This document shows positions 9,045-18,660 of a stretch of 64,000 bases of DNA, one piece after another. The stretch comes from Roseitalea sp. (lineage in GTDB: Bacteria; Pseudomonadota; Alphaproteobacteria; Rhizobiales; Rhizobiaceae). A model generated the notes under the pieces. It did not search any database, was not told the DNA's origin, and worked only from the letters and a program-made list of their open reading frames with translations. How positions within the stretch are numbered: position 1 is the first letter of the stretch; every line of letters starts with the position of its first letter. The translations under genes were made by a program, and so were the position numbers. The DNA lies in NCBI GenBank assembly GCA_017642895.1, contig JAEPON010000013.1, forward strand, positions 1 through 64,000. The letters run 5' to 3'.

Positions 9045-9530
9045 ATGAGCGAGCTGACCAGACGCGTGATCGAAAATGTCGAAGACTATCCGCGGCCGCC
9101 GGCGCTGGAGCCCGTGGACGACACCATCCGGATCGTCTTTGCCGGCCAGATCATCGCGGAGACCGATATGGCGTACCGCGTGCTCGAGACCTTCCACGCG
9201 CCGACCTACTATCTGCCGCTCGAAGCGTTCACCGAGGGCGTCCTGCGACCCGCCCAAGGCGCGTCGGTTTGCGAGTGGAAGGGTCGCGCCAGCTATTTCG
9301 ACATCGTTTCCGGCGGCCAGCGCGCCAGCCGCGCGGCCTGGTCCTACCTGCATCCCACGGCGAACTTCGCGCCGATCCGGGGCTTTCTTGCCGTCTATGC
9401 CGAACCGATGGACGCCTGTTTCGTCGGCGGCGAGCGCGTTGAGCCGCAGCCCGGCAACTTTTATGGCGGCTGGGTGACAAGCGGGATCACGGGGCCCGTC
9501 AAGGGCGCGCCCGGCACCACCCACTGGTAG
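9045..9530 (+). CDS. DUF427 domain protein
   Basis: Protein of 161 aa matching the DUF427 fold: IRIVFAGQIIAETDMAYRVLET, then the YYLPLEAFTEGVL stretch and VCEWKGRASYFDIV with the conserved Cys-x-Trp-Lys. Function is unknown; members are short cytoplasmic beta-barrel-like proteins. An upstream alternative start would add 33 residues without similarity. A strong plus-strand terminator lies about 150 bases downstream inside the tail of hisG and may end this transcript. Confidence 0.85.
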   Translation: MSELTRRVIENVEDYPRPPALEPVDDTIRIVFAGQIIAETDMAYRVLETFHAPTYYLPLEAFTEGVLRPAQGASVCEWKGRASYFDIVSGGQRASRAAWSYLHPTANFAPIRGFLAVYAEPMDACFVGGERVEPQPGNFYGGWVTSGITGPVKGAPGTTHW

Positions 9531-9676
9531 CCCGACCCATACCGACAAAAAAAGCCAACGCAATGTGATCCGGTCCGGATCGGCGGCGTAAACCGATCAT
9601 GCCGGTTCGATGGTTCCCCCGATCAACCTCACTCCGGCACCTTTGACGGGCTCCCCGATCGCCTGGAAAGGTTTGC

Positions 9677-9717
9677 GCCGCGCCGTTTCGCTCAATGCGA
9701 AGGCGCGGCTTTTTTTT
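9677..9717 (+). terminator. Intrinsic terminator overlapping the 3' end of hisG
   Basis: GCCGCGCC and GGCGCGGC arms plus an inner TTCGC/GCGAA stem around a 5-base loop are followed on the plus strand by eight T residues. The minus-strand hisG stop codon lies in the loop, and the T-run encodes lysine codons near the HisG C-terminus. It would stop plus-strand transcripts from the DUF427 gene. Confidence 0.8.
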
Positions 9718-10405
9718 GTGCGTTGGCCGCGAGCCGCCGGGACAGATCCGCGATCGGCGCCGGCGCCGATCCGTTGGCCGTGAAAAGGCACGCTTGCGAG
9801 CGCAGGATCACGCCATCCGACAATATCTTCAGCCGGTTCGCGCGCAGGGTCGAACCGGTCGATGTGATATCGACGATGATGTCGGCCTGACCGGCTGCCG
9901 GTGCGCCTTCGGTGGCGCCCAGGCTCTCGATAATCCGGTAGAGCTGGATGCCGTGCTCCTGCGAAAAATGGCGCTGGGTCAGCCGCCAATATTTGGTGGC
10001 GATGCGCAGCCGGCGGCCATGGCGGGCGCGGAAGCCCGCCGCCACTTCACCGAGATCGGCCATCGTTTCGACATCGAACCAGGCGTCGGGCACGGCGACG
10101 ACCACATCGGCGTGGCCGAAACCGAGCCGCGCGGCGCAATCGAGCCGCTCCTCGCTGTCGGCCAGCCCCTCGCGCACAAGGTCCTCGCCGGTGATGCCGG
10201 CATCGATGCGGCCCGCCCCCAGTTCGCCCGCGATCTCGGAGGCCGACAGGAACGCCACCTCAACATCGTCGCGGCCGCTGACCGTGGCGCGGTAGGAACG
10301 GGCGTCGGCCGGCGGCACCACGTCCCAGCCCGCCTCGGCGAGCCGTTCCAGCGCGGTTTCCCGCAACCGTCCCTTGGACGGCACGGCCAGCGTCACGACG
10401 CTCAT
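9692..10405 (-). CDS. hisG: ATP phosphoribosyltransferase, short form
   Basis: Catalyses the first step of histidine biosynthesis: ATP plus PRPP to phosphoribosyl-ATP. The 237-aa protein begins [13 protein letters not shown], contains [11 protein letters not shown], and has the PRPP-loop segment [15 protein letters not shown]. It lacks the C-terminal allosteric domain of long-form HisG, so it needs HisZ, encoded immediately upstream with a 4-base ATGA overlap that implies translational coupling. The C-terminal tail is an Ala- and Lys-rich extension whose codons double as the terminator of the opposing gene. Feedback control by histidine would act through the HisG-HisZ complex. Confidence 0.96.
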   Translation of the reverse strand: MSVVTLAVPSKGRLRETALERLAEAGWDVVPPADARSYRATVSGRDDVEVAFLSASEIAGELGAGRIDAGITGEDLVREGLADSEERLDCAARLGFGHADVVVAVPDAWFDVETMADLGEVAAGFRARHGRRLRIATKYWRLTQRHFSQEHGIQLYRIIESLGATEGAPAAGQADIIVDITSTGSTLRANRLKILSDGVILRSQACLFTANGSAPAPIADLSRRLAANAQKKAAPSH

Positions 10406-11523
10406 GATACGCCTCCCGCTGCGTGGGCAACGCGGTCCAGCCAGACGGAAAAGCCCACGCCAGGCGTCGGTGCCGGCGCCCCCAAAAGCGGCAGCAGGCG
10501 GTCATAGCGCCCGCCACCGGCGAGCACCTCGCCGCCCGCATCGCGCATCTCGAAGACAAGGCCGGTATAATAGTCGAGCCGTCGGCCGAAACTCGCCTGA
10601 TAGGTGATGCGGCCCGGATCGCGGCCGCACGCGGCCAAAGCATCGCTGCGGGCAGCCAAAGCGGCGACCGCTTCGGCGATATCGACACCGGCAGCGGACT
10701 GCCATTTTGTGAGCGCATCGGGCGCGGCATCGAGCGGCGCGGAAATGGCGAGGAACGCCCGCAACGCGTCCAACCTGGCGGGATCGGGCGTGTGTTGAGC
10801 GGCTTCGACCTTGGCCAGAAGACGTGCGGCAATGTCGGCGGCAGCGCGCCCGCCAGCCTCGGGCAGGCTCGCCGCGTGCATCTCGCCGGCAATGGCCGTT
10901 TCGAGCGCCGCCCGGTCGCCGGCGCGGGCCGGATCGGCGATCGCGGCGGGCATGTCCGGCATCGGCGCGGGGCGCGACAGCCGGTCGAGCGTTGCGGCCA
11001 GCGCCGCGTCGCTGCCAAAGGCATGGGCGAGCGCCAGCCGCCAACCGGCTGGCAGGCCAAGCGCGGCCAAAACCGCATCGAAGACGGTCTGATCGCCAAG
11101 CACGGTTTCAACCGCGCTTTCGGGCACGCCCAGCCGCCCGATCATCGTGGCCGCATCGGCGACGGAACGGGCATCAGCGTCCAGCGTGTCGGCGGCGCCG
11201 ATATCCTCGATGCCGGCCTGCAGGAACTCGCTAGGCCCGGCCCGGCGCTGGCGGAACACGGTGCCGACATAGCCATGCCGCGCCGGCCCGCTTTGCGCGG
11301 CCAGATGGGCCATACAGACCGGAATGGTGAATTCGGGGCGCAGGCACAGCGCCTCGCCCGTTTCGCTTTGCGTGACGAAGATGCGCCGGCGCAGTTCCTC
11401 GCCGGCCATGTCGAGGAATGGGTCGGCCGGCTGCAGCACGGGTACGTCGATGCGCGCCGCGCCGCGTTCGGCGAGGATGGTTTCGATGTCCGCCCGCGCG
11501 GCAAAGGAGCGATGGGTGGTCAT
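10402..11523 (-). CDS. hisZ: ATP phosphoribosyltransferase regulatory subunit HisZ
   Basis: A HisRS-like paralogue without aminoacylation activity that activates short-form HisG. The 373-aa protein keeps class II synthetase traces: motif 2-like [13 protein letters not shown] and the [26 protein letters not shown] segment, plus [13 protein letters not shown] near the C-terminus. The start ATG was chosen over one 15 codons upstream because homologues begin near MTTHRSF and GAGGG precedes it. It lies between hisS and hisG in the order hisS-hisZ-hisG; a 153-bp palindromic element separates it from hisS. Confidence 0.93.
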   Translation of the reverse strand: MTTHRSFAARADIETILAERGAARIDVPVLQPADPFLDMAGEELRRRIFVTQSETGEALCLRPEFTIPVCMAHLAAQSGPARHGYVGTVFRQRRAGPSEFLQAGIEDIGAADTLDADARSVADAATMIGRLGVPESAVETVLGDQTVFDAVLAALGLPAGWRLALAHAFGSDAALAATLDRLSRPAPMPDMPAAIADPARAGDRAALETAIAGEMHAASLPEAGGRAAADIAARLLAKVEAAQHTPDPARLDALRAFLAISAPLDAAPDALTKWQSAAGVDIAEAVAALAARSDALAACGRDPGRITYQASFGRRLDYYTGLVFEMRDAGGEVLAGGGRYDRLLPLLGAPAPTPGVGFSVWLDRVAHAAGGVS

Positions 11524-11560
11524 GGGGTCGCCCTCGCGGCTTGCATCACCGTCTGGCGAT

Positions 11561-11714
11561 ACCCCCACCCTTCATCCCTCCCCTCAAGGGGGAGGGAGGA
11601 CTCCAGCACCGGCGCCCAACCGCCAAGCGTTGTGCCCAGCACCGTGTCCGGCGTAATGAGCGGCAATGCCGAGGTCTTCCCTCCCCCTTGAGGGGAGGGA
11701 TGAAGGGTGGGGGT
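11561..11714. repeat. Composite inverted repeat (about 40-bp arms) between hisS and hisZ
   Basis: The left arm (11561-11600) and right arm (11675-11714) are reverse complements over about 40 bases with one mismatch. Each arm holds a CCCCCACCCTTCATCC core followed by CTCCCCTCAAGGGGGAGGG, itself a small palindrome. The spacer is about 74 bases. The arrangement resembles the REP/MITE-like intergenic palindromes common in alphaproteobacteria. It fills the hisS-hisZ gap and, if transcribed, would form a long hairpin. Confidence 0.85.
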
Positions 11715-11739
11715 TCGGATTTCGCAACCCCGTGTCATC

Positions 11740-13317
11740 TCAGGTATTTTCAGCCTGTGCCGCCAGCAGTTTCGTGACCTCGGCCACCAAATCGCCCTCG
11801 GCCACCTCGAACTGCCCGGGGCGGGCGGCGCGATATTCCTCATTGCTCTCGATGGCGGCGGCTTCCTTGCGGCCCTCGATCATGTCCTTGATCTGGACGA
11901 TGCCCTTTTCGCGCTCGTCGGAGCCCTGAATGATGGCAATCGGGCAGCCGCGCCGGTCGGCATAGCGCAATTGGTTGCCGAACTTCTTCCAGTTGCCCTG
12001 ATACATTTCGGCGCGGATGCCGGCCTCGCGCAAGTCCTGCGTCATTTTCTGGTATCGCCCGAGCGCCTCGGTGCCGCCATCCATGACGGTCACCAGCACC
12101 GGCGCGACCATGTCGTCGGTGCCGAGCTTGCCGAGGTTTTTCAGCGCCGTCATCAGGCGCGAGACACCGATGGAAAAGCCGGTGGCTGGCACATCCTGTC
12201 CGGTGAAGCGCTTGACCAGCCCGTCATAGCGCCCGCCGCCGCCGACCGAGCCGAACTGCACCGTCTCCCCCTTCTCGTTGACGACGTCGAACAGCAGCTC
12301 AGCTTCGTAGACGGGGCCGGTGTAGTATTCGAGGCCACGGACGACTGAGGGGTCGATGCGGATGCGATCGGGACCGTAGCCCGAAGCTCGGCAGCTTTGC
12401 TGGATATTGGCCAGTTCTTGAACGCCCGCGTGTACAGACCGATTGTCAAACAAGTCCCCGCCAACTGCGCTGCTGACTGGCGATGTAAAAGAAGCAGTGT
12501 GCCCTTTCCCACCTTCCATCAAACCGGCACGGCTTTCGACTTGAAAGCGTCCATCCAGAATAAAGCCAAGAACGTTTTCCGCTACGTTCGCTGCAAGCCC
12601 AGCGCCTTCGGTGAAATCCCCCACTCCCTGTTTTCCGCCATCCCAACGTCCAGTAGTCAGTAAGAGAAGGACGTCGTTGGGGCTGAATTTGTCCAGCTTG
12701 TCGATGGCACGGAGGACGGTCAGGCGCTTGCCTGCATTCTCCTCGCCGCCAAGGCCAATCGCCTCCATCACCCCGTCGAGCACTTTGCGGTTGTTGACGC
12801 GGATGACGTAGTCGCCGCGCTTGATGCCCAGCGCTTCCATTGTGTCGGCCATCATCATCGCCATTTCGGCGTCGGCCTGCACGCCCGGCGCGCCGACCGT
12901 GTCGGCATCGAACTGCATGAACTGGCGGAAGCGGCCCGGCCCCGGCTTTTCGTTCCGGAACACCCAGCCCTGCCGGTAGGTCCGGTACGGCAGCGCGATT
13001 GCATTGATGTTCTGCGCCACATGGCGGGCGAGCGGCGCGGTCAGATCGTAGCGCAGGCTCATCCACTGCTCGTCATCGTCCTGCAGCGAGAAGACGCCCT
13101 CATTGGGCCGGTCCTGATCGGGCAGGAACTTGCCGAGCGCATCGGTATATTCGAAGGCCGGCGTCTCGACCGGATCGAAGCCATAGCGCTCGAACACGCC
13201 GCGAATCTTCGCCACCATTTCATCCGTCGCGCGAATGTCGCTGGCCGTACGGTCAGTGAAACCACGAGGAAGCCGCGCCTTCAGCTTGTGCGGCTTTTTG
13301 CTCTTCTTGTCGGACAT
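11740..13317 (-). CDS. hisS: Histidyl-tRNA synthetase
   Basis: Class II aminoacyl-tRNA synthetase charging tRNA-His. Length 525 aa, longer than the E. coli type (about 424), as in the divergent alphaproteobacterial/eukaryote-like group. Motifs seen are [14 protein letters not shown] at the N-terminus, motif 2 region [24 protein letters not shown], the His-A motif [14 protein letters not shown], the GGGGRYDGL segment and motif 3 [10 protein letters not shown]. It should recognise an alphaproteobacterial tRNA-His lacking G-1, and such a tRNA is encoded at about 39.1 kb. The stretch encoding the insertion domain (about 12.4-12.7 kb) is visibly AT-richer than the rest. Confidence 0.95.
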   Translation of the reverse strand: MSDKKSKKPHKLKARLPRGFTDRTASDIRATDEMVAKIRGVFERYGFDPVETPAFEYTDALGKFLPDQDRPNEGVFSLQDDDEQWMSLRYDLTAPLARHVAQNINAIALPYRTYRQGWVFRNEKPGPGRFRQFMQFDADTVGAPGVQADAEMAMMMADTMEALGIKRGDYVIRVNNRKVLDGVMEAIGLGGEENAGKRLTVLRAIDKLDKFSPNDVLLLLTTGRWDGGKQGVGDFTEGAGLAANVAENVLGFILDGRFQVESRAGLMEGGKGHTASFTSPVSSAVGGDLFDNRSVHAGVQELANIQQSCRASGYGPDRIRIDPSVVRGLEYYTGPVYEAELLFDVVNEKGETVQFGSVGGGGRYDGLVKRFTGQDVPATGFSIGVSRLMTALKNLGKLGTDDMVAPVLVTVMDGGTEALGRYQKMTQDLREAGIRAEMYQGNWKKFGNQLRYADRRGCPIAIIQGSDEREKGIVQIKDMIEGRKEAAAIESNEEYRAARPGQFEVAEGDLVAEVTKLLAAQAENT

Positions 13318-13458
13318 GGTGAACGTGCCGTTCGTTCGGGTGTTTCGGTCGCGCGTCTCCTAGACGACCCGCACAAGCGCCGCAAGGCGAGGCAGCGTTC
13401 ACGCGCCGGTGCCGGCAAAATGACAAGCGCGGCGCGCCGATTGTGCTAACGAAACGCG

Positions 13459-14340
13459 ATGCGCCTTTTCCTCCTGACTGCCCTGACCATGACCGCCTTT
13501 GCCGCCAATTCCGTCTTGGCGCGGCTGGCGCTGGGCGATGGCGCAATGGACCCGGCCAGCTATACGCTGATCCGCATCCTCGCCGGCGCCCTGATGCTGG
13601 TGGGGCTGGTTGGTCTCGGGACGCGCGGGCGGGGCCGGATGCGCAGTGCCGGCTCGCTTGCCTCGGCGCTTGCCCTGTTCGGCTATGCGGCCGGCTTTTC
13701 CTACGCCTATGTGGCGCTCGAAACCGGCATCGGCGCGCTGATCCTTTTTGCCTGCGTGCAGGCGACGATGATCGGTTGGGCCGTGAGGCGGGGCGACCGG
13801 CCCTTGCCGCTCGAATGGCTCGGCCTGATCGCCGCCTTTGCCGCCTTTGTCTGGCTGGTCTCGCCGGGGCTGGCCGCGCCCGATCCGCTCGGCGCGGCGC
13901 TGATGGCCGGCGCGGGCATTGCCTGGGGCATCTATTCGCTGCGCGGGCGCGGTGTCGGCGACCCGCTGGCCGGCACGGCCGGCGCCTTCGTGCTCGCGGC
14001 GCCGCTCGGCATCGCCTTGGCCCTGATCGCACTGGCCGGCCTTGCGGCAAGCCCGTTCGGCGTTCTCATGGCGGTGGCGTCAGGGGCGCTGGCGTCGGGT
14101 CTGGGCTATGCGCTGTGGTATCGCGTGCTCGGATCGCTGACCGCGACGCAGGCCGGCATCGTGCAACTCACCGTGCCGGTGATCGCCGCGCTGGGCGGCA
14201 TCGCGTTCCTTGGCGAACCGCTGACGCTGCGCTTCGCCCTTGCCTCGACCATCATCCTGGGCGGCGTCGCCATTGCCATCGTCGCGCGCGGCCGGCGTAT
14301 GCCGGCGCCCGCCGCCGCCGTCAAACGGCCAGGTCAGTAG
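13459..14340 (+). CDS. EamA-family (DMT superfamily) transporter
   Basis: Predicted inner-membrane exporter of 293 aa with about ten hydrophobic helices arranged as two EamA repeats. Typical features are [15 protein letters not shown] in helix 1 and the closing [30 protein letters not shown]. The substrate (metabolite or amino acid) cannot be inferred. Its stop codon overlaps the stop region of the converging BA14K gene by 7 bases. No ribosome binding site stands out before the ATG. Confidence 0.87.
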   Translation: MRLFLLTALTMTAFAANSVLARLALGDGAMDPASYTLIRILAGALMLVGLVGLGTRGRGRMRSAGSLASALALFGYAAGFSYAYVALETGIGALILFACVQATMIGWAVRRGDRPLPLEWLGLIAAFAAFVWLVSPGLAAPDPLGAALMAGAGIAWGIYSLRGRGVGDPLAGTAGAFVLAAPLGIALALIALAGLAASPFGVLMAVASGALASGLGYALWYRVLGSLTATQAGIVQLTVPVIAALGGIAFLGEPLTLRFALASTIILGGVAIAIVARGRRMPAPAAAVKRPGQ

Positions 14341-14807
14341 TAGGGCGACACGCAGGGCCGGCGCGGGCCGTGATAGGGCTGGAACGTGTTGTCGCGCAGC
14401 CTGTAGGACCGGTAGCGATGCTGACACCATTGCTTGTGCGCATGGCTGAGCCGGATAATGCGCGGATGCACGGCGCGCGGCGGCTGGTAAGGCCGCACCG
14501 GGATGTAGCGGTGGCGCGGCACGATGACCACGAAGGCGCGGTGCGGGAACCAGTAGCCGTGATGGCGCCGGTAACCGTGGCGATAGCGGTGATAGCCGCG
14601 ATAGCCATTGTAGTAGACATGGCCGCCGCTCCAGTGGATGCCGACGCTGACATGGCCGCGTCCGCCGACATGGACGATATCGGACGACCCGGTCGCCAGC
14701 GCGTCGGCGGTCAGCTTGGGCGCCGGCATGGCGCCGGCCGAGGGCGTCAGGGCGAACCCTGCGGCCACGGCCATGGCCGCCGCGATTGCGAATTGCCTGA
14801 GTTTCAT
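14334..14807 (-). CDS. BA14K-like secreted protein
   Basis: Protein of 157 aa with a signal peptide ([20 protein letters not shown], cleavage near SAGA) and a mature part very rich in His, Tyr, Arg and Gly. The C-terminal block, [19 protein letters not shown] ending in RRPC, is the hallmark of the Brucella BA14K immunoreactive-protein family (C-x3-RYRSY, then a final Cys). Such proteins occur throughout Hyphomicrobiales and are associated with the envelope; biochemical function is uncertain. The start was chosen at the signal peptide; 20 extra upstream codons have no signal character. Confidence 0.85.
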   Translation of the reverse strand: MKLRQFAIAAAMAVAAGFALTPSAGAMPAPKLTADALATGSSDIVHVGGRGHVSVGIHWSGGHVYYNGYRGYHRYRHGYRRHHGYWFPHRAFVVIVPRHRYIPVRPYQPPRAVHPRIIRLSHAHKQWCQHRYRSYRLRDNTFQPYHGPRRPCVSPYY

Positions 14808-14912
14808 CGGAACACTCCCGTCATGGTTTGCGGTCCCTACTGGATTAATAAAGCATGAATCCCGCAACAGTACAAAGAGACAAGGTGCGGCATGATTGTG
14901 TGGTTAATGCCG

Positions 14913-15266
14913 TCAGATGCGCCCGCTTTTCTTCTTGCGACGGTGGTAGGTCAGCGCCAGCGCAATGCAGTGCCGGATCGCGGCCTCATCGACCGGCTCG
15001 CCGGCGGGCAGCATGATCGCGCGGTTGCCCTCGAAGGCGAGCGTGTCGCCGTAAAGGTCGCGAAATTCGTCGACCAGCCCGGTATGGCAGATGAACATCA
15101 GCGCCTCGCCGCCGTCGGATCGCGCCTGGATGCGCACGGAACTGCCGATGCGCGGCCTTGCCGGCGTGAAGCTTGGCTCGCCCCATTTGATGCTCTCGGT
15201 CAGGTCGCCGACGCCGTCGGTCCCGGCGGCCGCCTCAAGGATCAGCCTGCGCGCCCGCCCGCTCAT
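14913..15266 (-). CDS. DUF1801 domain protein
   Basis: Short cytoplasmic protein of 117 aa of the DUF1801/YdhG-like fold: an N-terminal helix, LTESIKWGEPSF, a central strand set with ALMFICHTGLVDEFRDLYGD and a basic C-terminal tail. The motif 'IKWGxPSF' is the family marker. Its ATG overlaps the stop of the tag gene (ATGA), so it is translated from the same transcript. Function is unknown; the link to a DNA-repair glycosylase is positional only. Confidence 0.85.
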   Translation of the reverse strand: MSGRARRLILEAAAGTDGVGDLTESIKWGEPSFTPARPRIGSSVRIQARSDGGEALMFICHTGLVDEFRDLYGDTLAFEGNRAIMLPAGEPVDEAAIRHCIALALTYHRRKKKSGRI

Positions 15267-15904
15267 GGCCGCACCAAGGCGGCGCGCGCCGCCTCCACGA
15301 TCGGGCGGCAGTGGCAGCCCTCCACATGGTCGTTCACAAGGCCCATAGCCTGCATGAAGGCGTAGACCGTCGTCGGCCCGACGAACGACCAGCCGCGCTT
15401 TTTCAGTTCCTTGGAGATCGCCGTCGATGCGGGCGTCTTGGTCATGGCGGTGAGCGCGGCATGGTCGGCGACTTCGGGCCGCTCTTCCGGGCCGGGCTCA
15501 CGCGCCCAAAAAAAGGCGGCGAGCGAGCCGAATTCGTTGCGCATTTCGCGGGCGCGCTGCGCATTGTTGATGGTCGAGACGATCTTCCCCCGGTGGCGGA
15601 CGATGCCCACATCGCCCAGAAGCCGCTCAATATCGGCATCGCCGAACTCGGCCACCTTGTCGAAATCGAAGCCCGCAAAGGCTGCGCGGAAATTGTCGCG
15701 CTTTCTGAGGATGGTCAGCCAGGAAAGGCCCGACTGGAAGCCTTCAAGGCAGATCTTCTCGAACAGGCGGTGGTCGTCGCCGACGGGCATCCCCCATTCG
15801 GTGTCGTGATAGGCGATATAGTCCGGCTTGCCGCCATGCCACCAGCAGCGGGCCTTGCCGTCCTCGCCGCGCACCAGCCCTTCGGGCAATGGATCGTCTG
15901 TCAT
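15263..15904 (-). CDS. tag: DNA-3-methyladenine glycosylase I
   Basis: Excises N3-methyladenine from alkylated DNA, initiating base excision repair. The 213-aa protein has the family start RCWWHGGKPDYIAYHDTEWG, then LFEKICLEGFQSGLSWLTIL (HhH region) and the C-terminal VYAFMQAMGLVNDHVEGC. The paired Cys/His at the N-terminus and His/Cys at the C-terminus match the zinc snap of Tag. It is the first gene of a two-gene operon with the DUF1801 gene. No alkylation-response operator is visible. Confidence 0.94.
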   Translation of the reverse strand: MTDDPLPEGLVRGEDGKARCWWHGGKPDYIAYHDTEWGMPVGDDHRLFEKICLEGFQSGLSWLTILRKRDNFRAAFAGFDFDKVAEFGDADIERLLGDVGIVRHRGKIVSTINNAQRAREMRNEFGSLAAFFWAREPGPEERPEVADHAALTAMTKTPASTAISKELKKRGWSFVGPTTVYAFMQAMGLVNDHVEGCHCRPIVEAARAALVRP

Positions 15905-16097
15905 TAACCGTGTCCCTTAAGCCGCCATTCACCACCGCCGACAACGCGCCGCTAACCTTGCCAAAGGCTTTCCGGCGAACGGCGCATTTTATGAAGCCCC
16001 GTTCATATTTTGATTGGGGCGCGGAGTCATGGTCCTGAACGAAGGTTCCTGACACGATTGTCCGGAACCGTCGGCGAAACAGTTGCGAGTACGACCG

Positions 16098-16844
16098 ATG
16101 ACGACCATCAGACAAGGCGCGGCGGCACTGGCCGTCGTCACCGCCCTCCTCATGGCGGGACAAGCCCAGGCCAATGACCGCTATGCGACGCCGCCGCCGA
16201 TCGTGCTCAGCCCCGATCTGAGCCAGCCCTGGGTGATGCAGTTGCAAAACCCGCGCGCGCAGGGCGTGCGCGCATCGGCGCCGCGGGTCGTCACCCGCCG
16301 TCCCGCCGGCGAACGCCGGGTCTACCAACCGCGCCAGCAACAGCAGGCCGCGCTCACCAGACCCGCGCAGCCGCAGGCGCGTGGCATCGATCCGATCTAT
16401 TTGCCGCAGACCGTCTCCTACCATGGCGGCGAACCGGCCGGCACCATCATCATCGAGACGACCGACCGGTTCCTATACCTCGTCAATGGCGACGGCACGG
16501 CCAAGCGCTATGGCGTCGGCGTCGGCAAGCAGGGCTTTGATTGGCGCGGTGCCGAGCGCATCACCCGCAAGGCCGAATGGCCGAGCTGGCGCCCGCCGGC
16601 GGAGATGATCGCGCGCGAAGCGCGCAAGGGCCGGCACCTGCCCACCTTCATGGAAGGCGGCCCGCAGAACCCGCTCGGCGCACGGGCGCTCTATCTGGGT
16701 TCGACACTCTACCGCATCCACGGCACCAACCAGCCCTGGACGATCGGCCAGGCGGTCTCATCGGGCTGCATCCGCATGCGCAACGAGGACGTCAAGGATC
16801 TCTATGCGCGGGTCAATGTCGGCGCCAATGTGATCGTGCGGTGA
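16098..16844 (+). CDS. L,D-transpeptidase (YkuD domain)
   Basis: Periplasmic peptidoglycan-remodelling enzyme of 248 aa that forms 3-3 crosslinks or attaches proteins to peptidoglycan. A signal peptide (about residues 1-26, ending GQAQA) is followed by an Arg/Gln/Pro-rich linker and the YkuD domain. The catalytic signature is split as HGTNQPWTIG and SSGCIRMRNEDV, with the nucleophilic Cys in the latter. The chosen ATG lies five codons inside a possible TTG start. L,D-transpeptidases are important in polar-growing Hyphomicrobiales. Confidence 0.92.
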   Translation: MTTIRQGAAALAVVTALLMAGQAQANDRYATPPPIVLSPDLSQPWVMQLQNPRAQGVRASAPRVVTRRPAGERRVYQPRQQQQAALTRPAQPQARGIDPIYLPQTVSYHGGEPAGTIIIETTDRFLYLVNGDGTAKRYGVGVGKQGFDWRGAERITRKAEWPSWRPPAEMIAREARKGRHLPTFMEGGPQNPLGARALYLGSTLYRIHGTNQPWTIGQAVSSGCIRMRNEDVKDLYARVNVGANVIVR

Positions 16845-16943
16845 GTCAGAATTCAGTCGCCTTTTTGATCGCAGTCGGACAGAAATTGATTGGCGGATAC
16901 CGCTTCGTGCAGTAATGACAGGGCCTGAAGGAACAGGACCATC

Positions 16944-17600
16944 ATGACACGCACACCCCTTCTTGCGGCCGCCTTTCTGGCTTCGTCCACGGCCATCGCA
17001 TCCGCCGAGTTCCAGTTTTCCGCCTATGGCGGCTGGCAGACCGCGCCGCACAGCCTGGTGACCGTCACCGGCATCGGCGCGGAGAGCTTCAATGCGGGCT
17101 GGGACGGCCGGTCGTTCGAGATGCCGCCCTATTGGGGCGTGCGCGGCACCTACTGGCTCGAACGGTTCGACATGCCGAAATGGGGCGTGTCACTCGATTT
17201 CACCCATGCCAAGGTCTATGCGGACGCGGCGACCTTCCCCAAGACCGACAACTGGACCCGGTTCGAGTTTTCCGACGGGATCAACATCCTGACCGTCAAT
17301 GCGATGCGGCGCCTTGATCGCTGGAACGGGTTCGAGCCCTATGTCGGCGTCGGGGCGGGCCTGTCCATCCCGCATGTGGAGGTGACGCGGCCCGAAGGCA
17401 CGACCTTCAACTACCAGGTCGGCGGCGCCGCATTCCAGGCGCAGGTGGGCGCCAACTACTACATCAATGACTGGCTGTCGGTGTTCGGCGAATACCAGTT
17501 CAACTATGCGATGAACAATGTGTCGCTGACCGAAGGCGCGAAGCTGGAAACCAACATCATCCTGAACGCGTTCGTCGCCGGCGTTTCGGTGCATTTCTGA
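16944..17600 (+). CDS. Outer-membrane beta-barrel protein
   Basis: Protein of 218 aa with a signal peptide (MTRTPLLAAAFLASSTAIAS) and alternating hydrophobic/polar strands ending in a C-terminal phenylalanine (GVSVHF), the outer-membrane insertion signal. It starts with FSAYGGWQTAPHS and has aromatic girdle residues throughout, as in eight-stranded OmpA/OmpW-like barrels. No catalytic motif is seen, so porin, adhesin or structural roles are open. AAGGAACAGG lies before the ATG. It is separate from the Omp25/31-like protein further downstream. Confidence 0.78.
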   Translation: MTRTPLLAAAFLASSTAIASAEFQFSAYGGWQTAPHSLVTVTGIGAESFNAGWDGRSFEMPPYWGVRGTYWLERFDMPKWGVSLDFTHAKVYADAATFPKTDNWTRFEFSDGINILTVNAMRRLDRWNGFEPYVGVGAGLSIPHVEVTRPEGTTFNYQVGGAAFQAQVGANYYINDWLSVFGEYQFNYAMNNVSLTEGAKLETNIILNAFVAGVSVHF

Positions 17601-17694
17601 CCACGCCACAATCGAGCGGGTGATGAGGGCGGCGCTTGCGACGCACCACCAATCTGTGACATGAGACGCGCCTGACCCTCGGGGGAGGACCTGC

Positions 17695-18558
17695 ATGGAC
17701 ATGCTGGTCACCGTGTTCCTGCCGCTTTCGCTGGCGTTCATCATGCTGGCGCTGGGGCTCGGCCTGACGGTCGAGGATTTCCGCAACATCGCCCGACGGC
17801 CCAAGGCGTTCGCCGCCGGTGCGTTCGCCCAGCTCATCGTGATCCCGGCGGTTGCCTATCTGGTCGTCATCACCTTCGGCATCGCGCCGGAACTCGCGCT
17901 GGGCATGATGATCCTGGCGCTGTGTCCGGGCGGCGCGACCTCGAACATGCTCACCAAGATCGGCCGCGGCGATCTGGCGCTGTCCATATCGCTGACGGGC
18001 GTCATCAGCCTGACCTCGGCGGTGACGGTGCCGATCATGGTCGCGTTTTTCGCCTGGCATTTCCTGGGCGTCGATGCGCCGCCGGTCGATGTCACCGCGC
18101 TGGCGCTGACCATGTTCGCCATCACCGTCGTTCCGGTCATGCTCGGCATGATCATCAAGCGCATGGTTCCGGGCGCCGACCGGCTCGAACGCGTGGCGGT
18201 CATGATCGCCGGCATCCTGTTCGTGGTCATCGTCGTTGCGGCAATCGCAGTCAACTGGACGATCCTGATCGAGGCGCTGCCGACGCTCGGGCCCGCGATC
18301 GTGATGCTGATCGTGGTCCTTCTGGCGCTGGGCCTTGTGGTTGCGCGGCTTTCCGGTCTCAGCCGCGCGCAGGCAACCGCGCTTGCCATCGACACCGGCA
18401 TCCAGAACGGAACCCTCGGCCTGACGGTGGGGGCGCTTCTTGCAGCGGGCGAACTGCAATCGCCGTTGGCGTTGCCTTCGGCGGTCTATGGCGTGCTGAT
18501 GTATGTGATCGGCGTTCCGTTCGTTCTGTGGCGGCGGATGGCTGCACGCAGGGGTTGA
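17695..18558 (+). CDS. Bile acid:sodium symporter family (BASS) transporter
   Basis: Inner-membrane protein of 287 aa with about nine to ten helices. The family signature is CPGGATSNMLTKIGRGDLALS, and the second Na-site segment is IDTGIQNGTLGL. Bacterial BASS proteins transport organic anions such as pantoate-like or bile-acid-like compounds with sodium; the native substrate here is unknown. A very strong GGGGGAGG precedes the start. A CtrA-type box begins 5 bases after its stop. Confidence 0.9.
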   Translation: MDMLVTVFLPLSLAFIMLALGLGLTVEDFRNIARRPKAFAAGAFAQLIVIPAVAYLVVITFGIAPELALGMMILALCPGGATSNMLTKIGRGDLALSISLTGVISLTSAVTVPIMVAFFAWHFLGVDAPPVDVTALALTMFAITVVPVMLGMIIKRMVPGADRLERVAVMIAGILFVVIVVAAIAVNWTILIEALPTLGPAIVMLIVVLLALGLVVARLSGLSRAQATALAIDTGIQNGTLGLTVGALLAAGELQSPLALPSAVYGVLMYVIGVPFVLWRRMAARRG

Positions 18559-18562
18559 CGAC

Positions 18563-18594
18563 TTAACGCGGAATTAACCCCGATCGTTAACCAT
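18563..18594 (+). promoter_or_regulatory. CtrA-type binding box upstream of Omp25/31-like gene
   Basis: TTAACGCGGAATTAA is a perfect TTAA-N7-TTAA CtrA motif, followed 9 bases later by the half-site TTAACCAT. It lies about 85 bases before the porin start, a plausible promoter position. CtrA control of Omp25 has been reported for Brucella, to my knowledge. Confidence 0.7.
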
Positions 18595-18660
18595 GGAGGG
18601 CATCTGGAAGGCGGCGCGTATGGTCGCGTCCGTCCGCTCCGCTGGTTCAGGATCAGATCC

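Noticed and set aside
12400..12700. Frameshift or pseudogene in hisS
   Set aside because: The frame is intact through the AT-richer patch and all catalytic motifs are present on both sides.
15901..15920. CtrA box near the tag gene (TTAACC...CTTAAG)
   Set aside because: The TTAA halves are 9 bases apart rather than 7, so it does not fit the motif.
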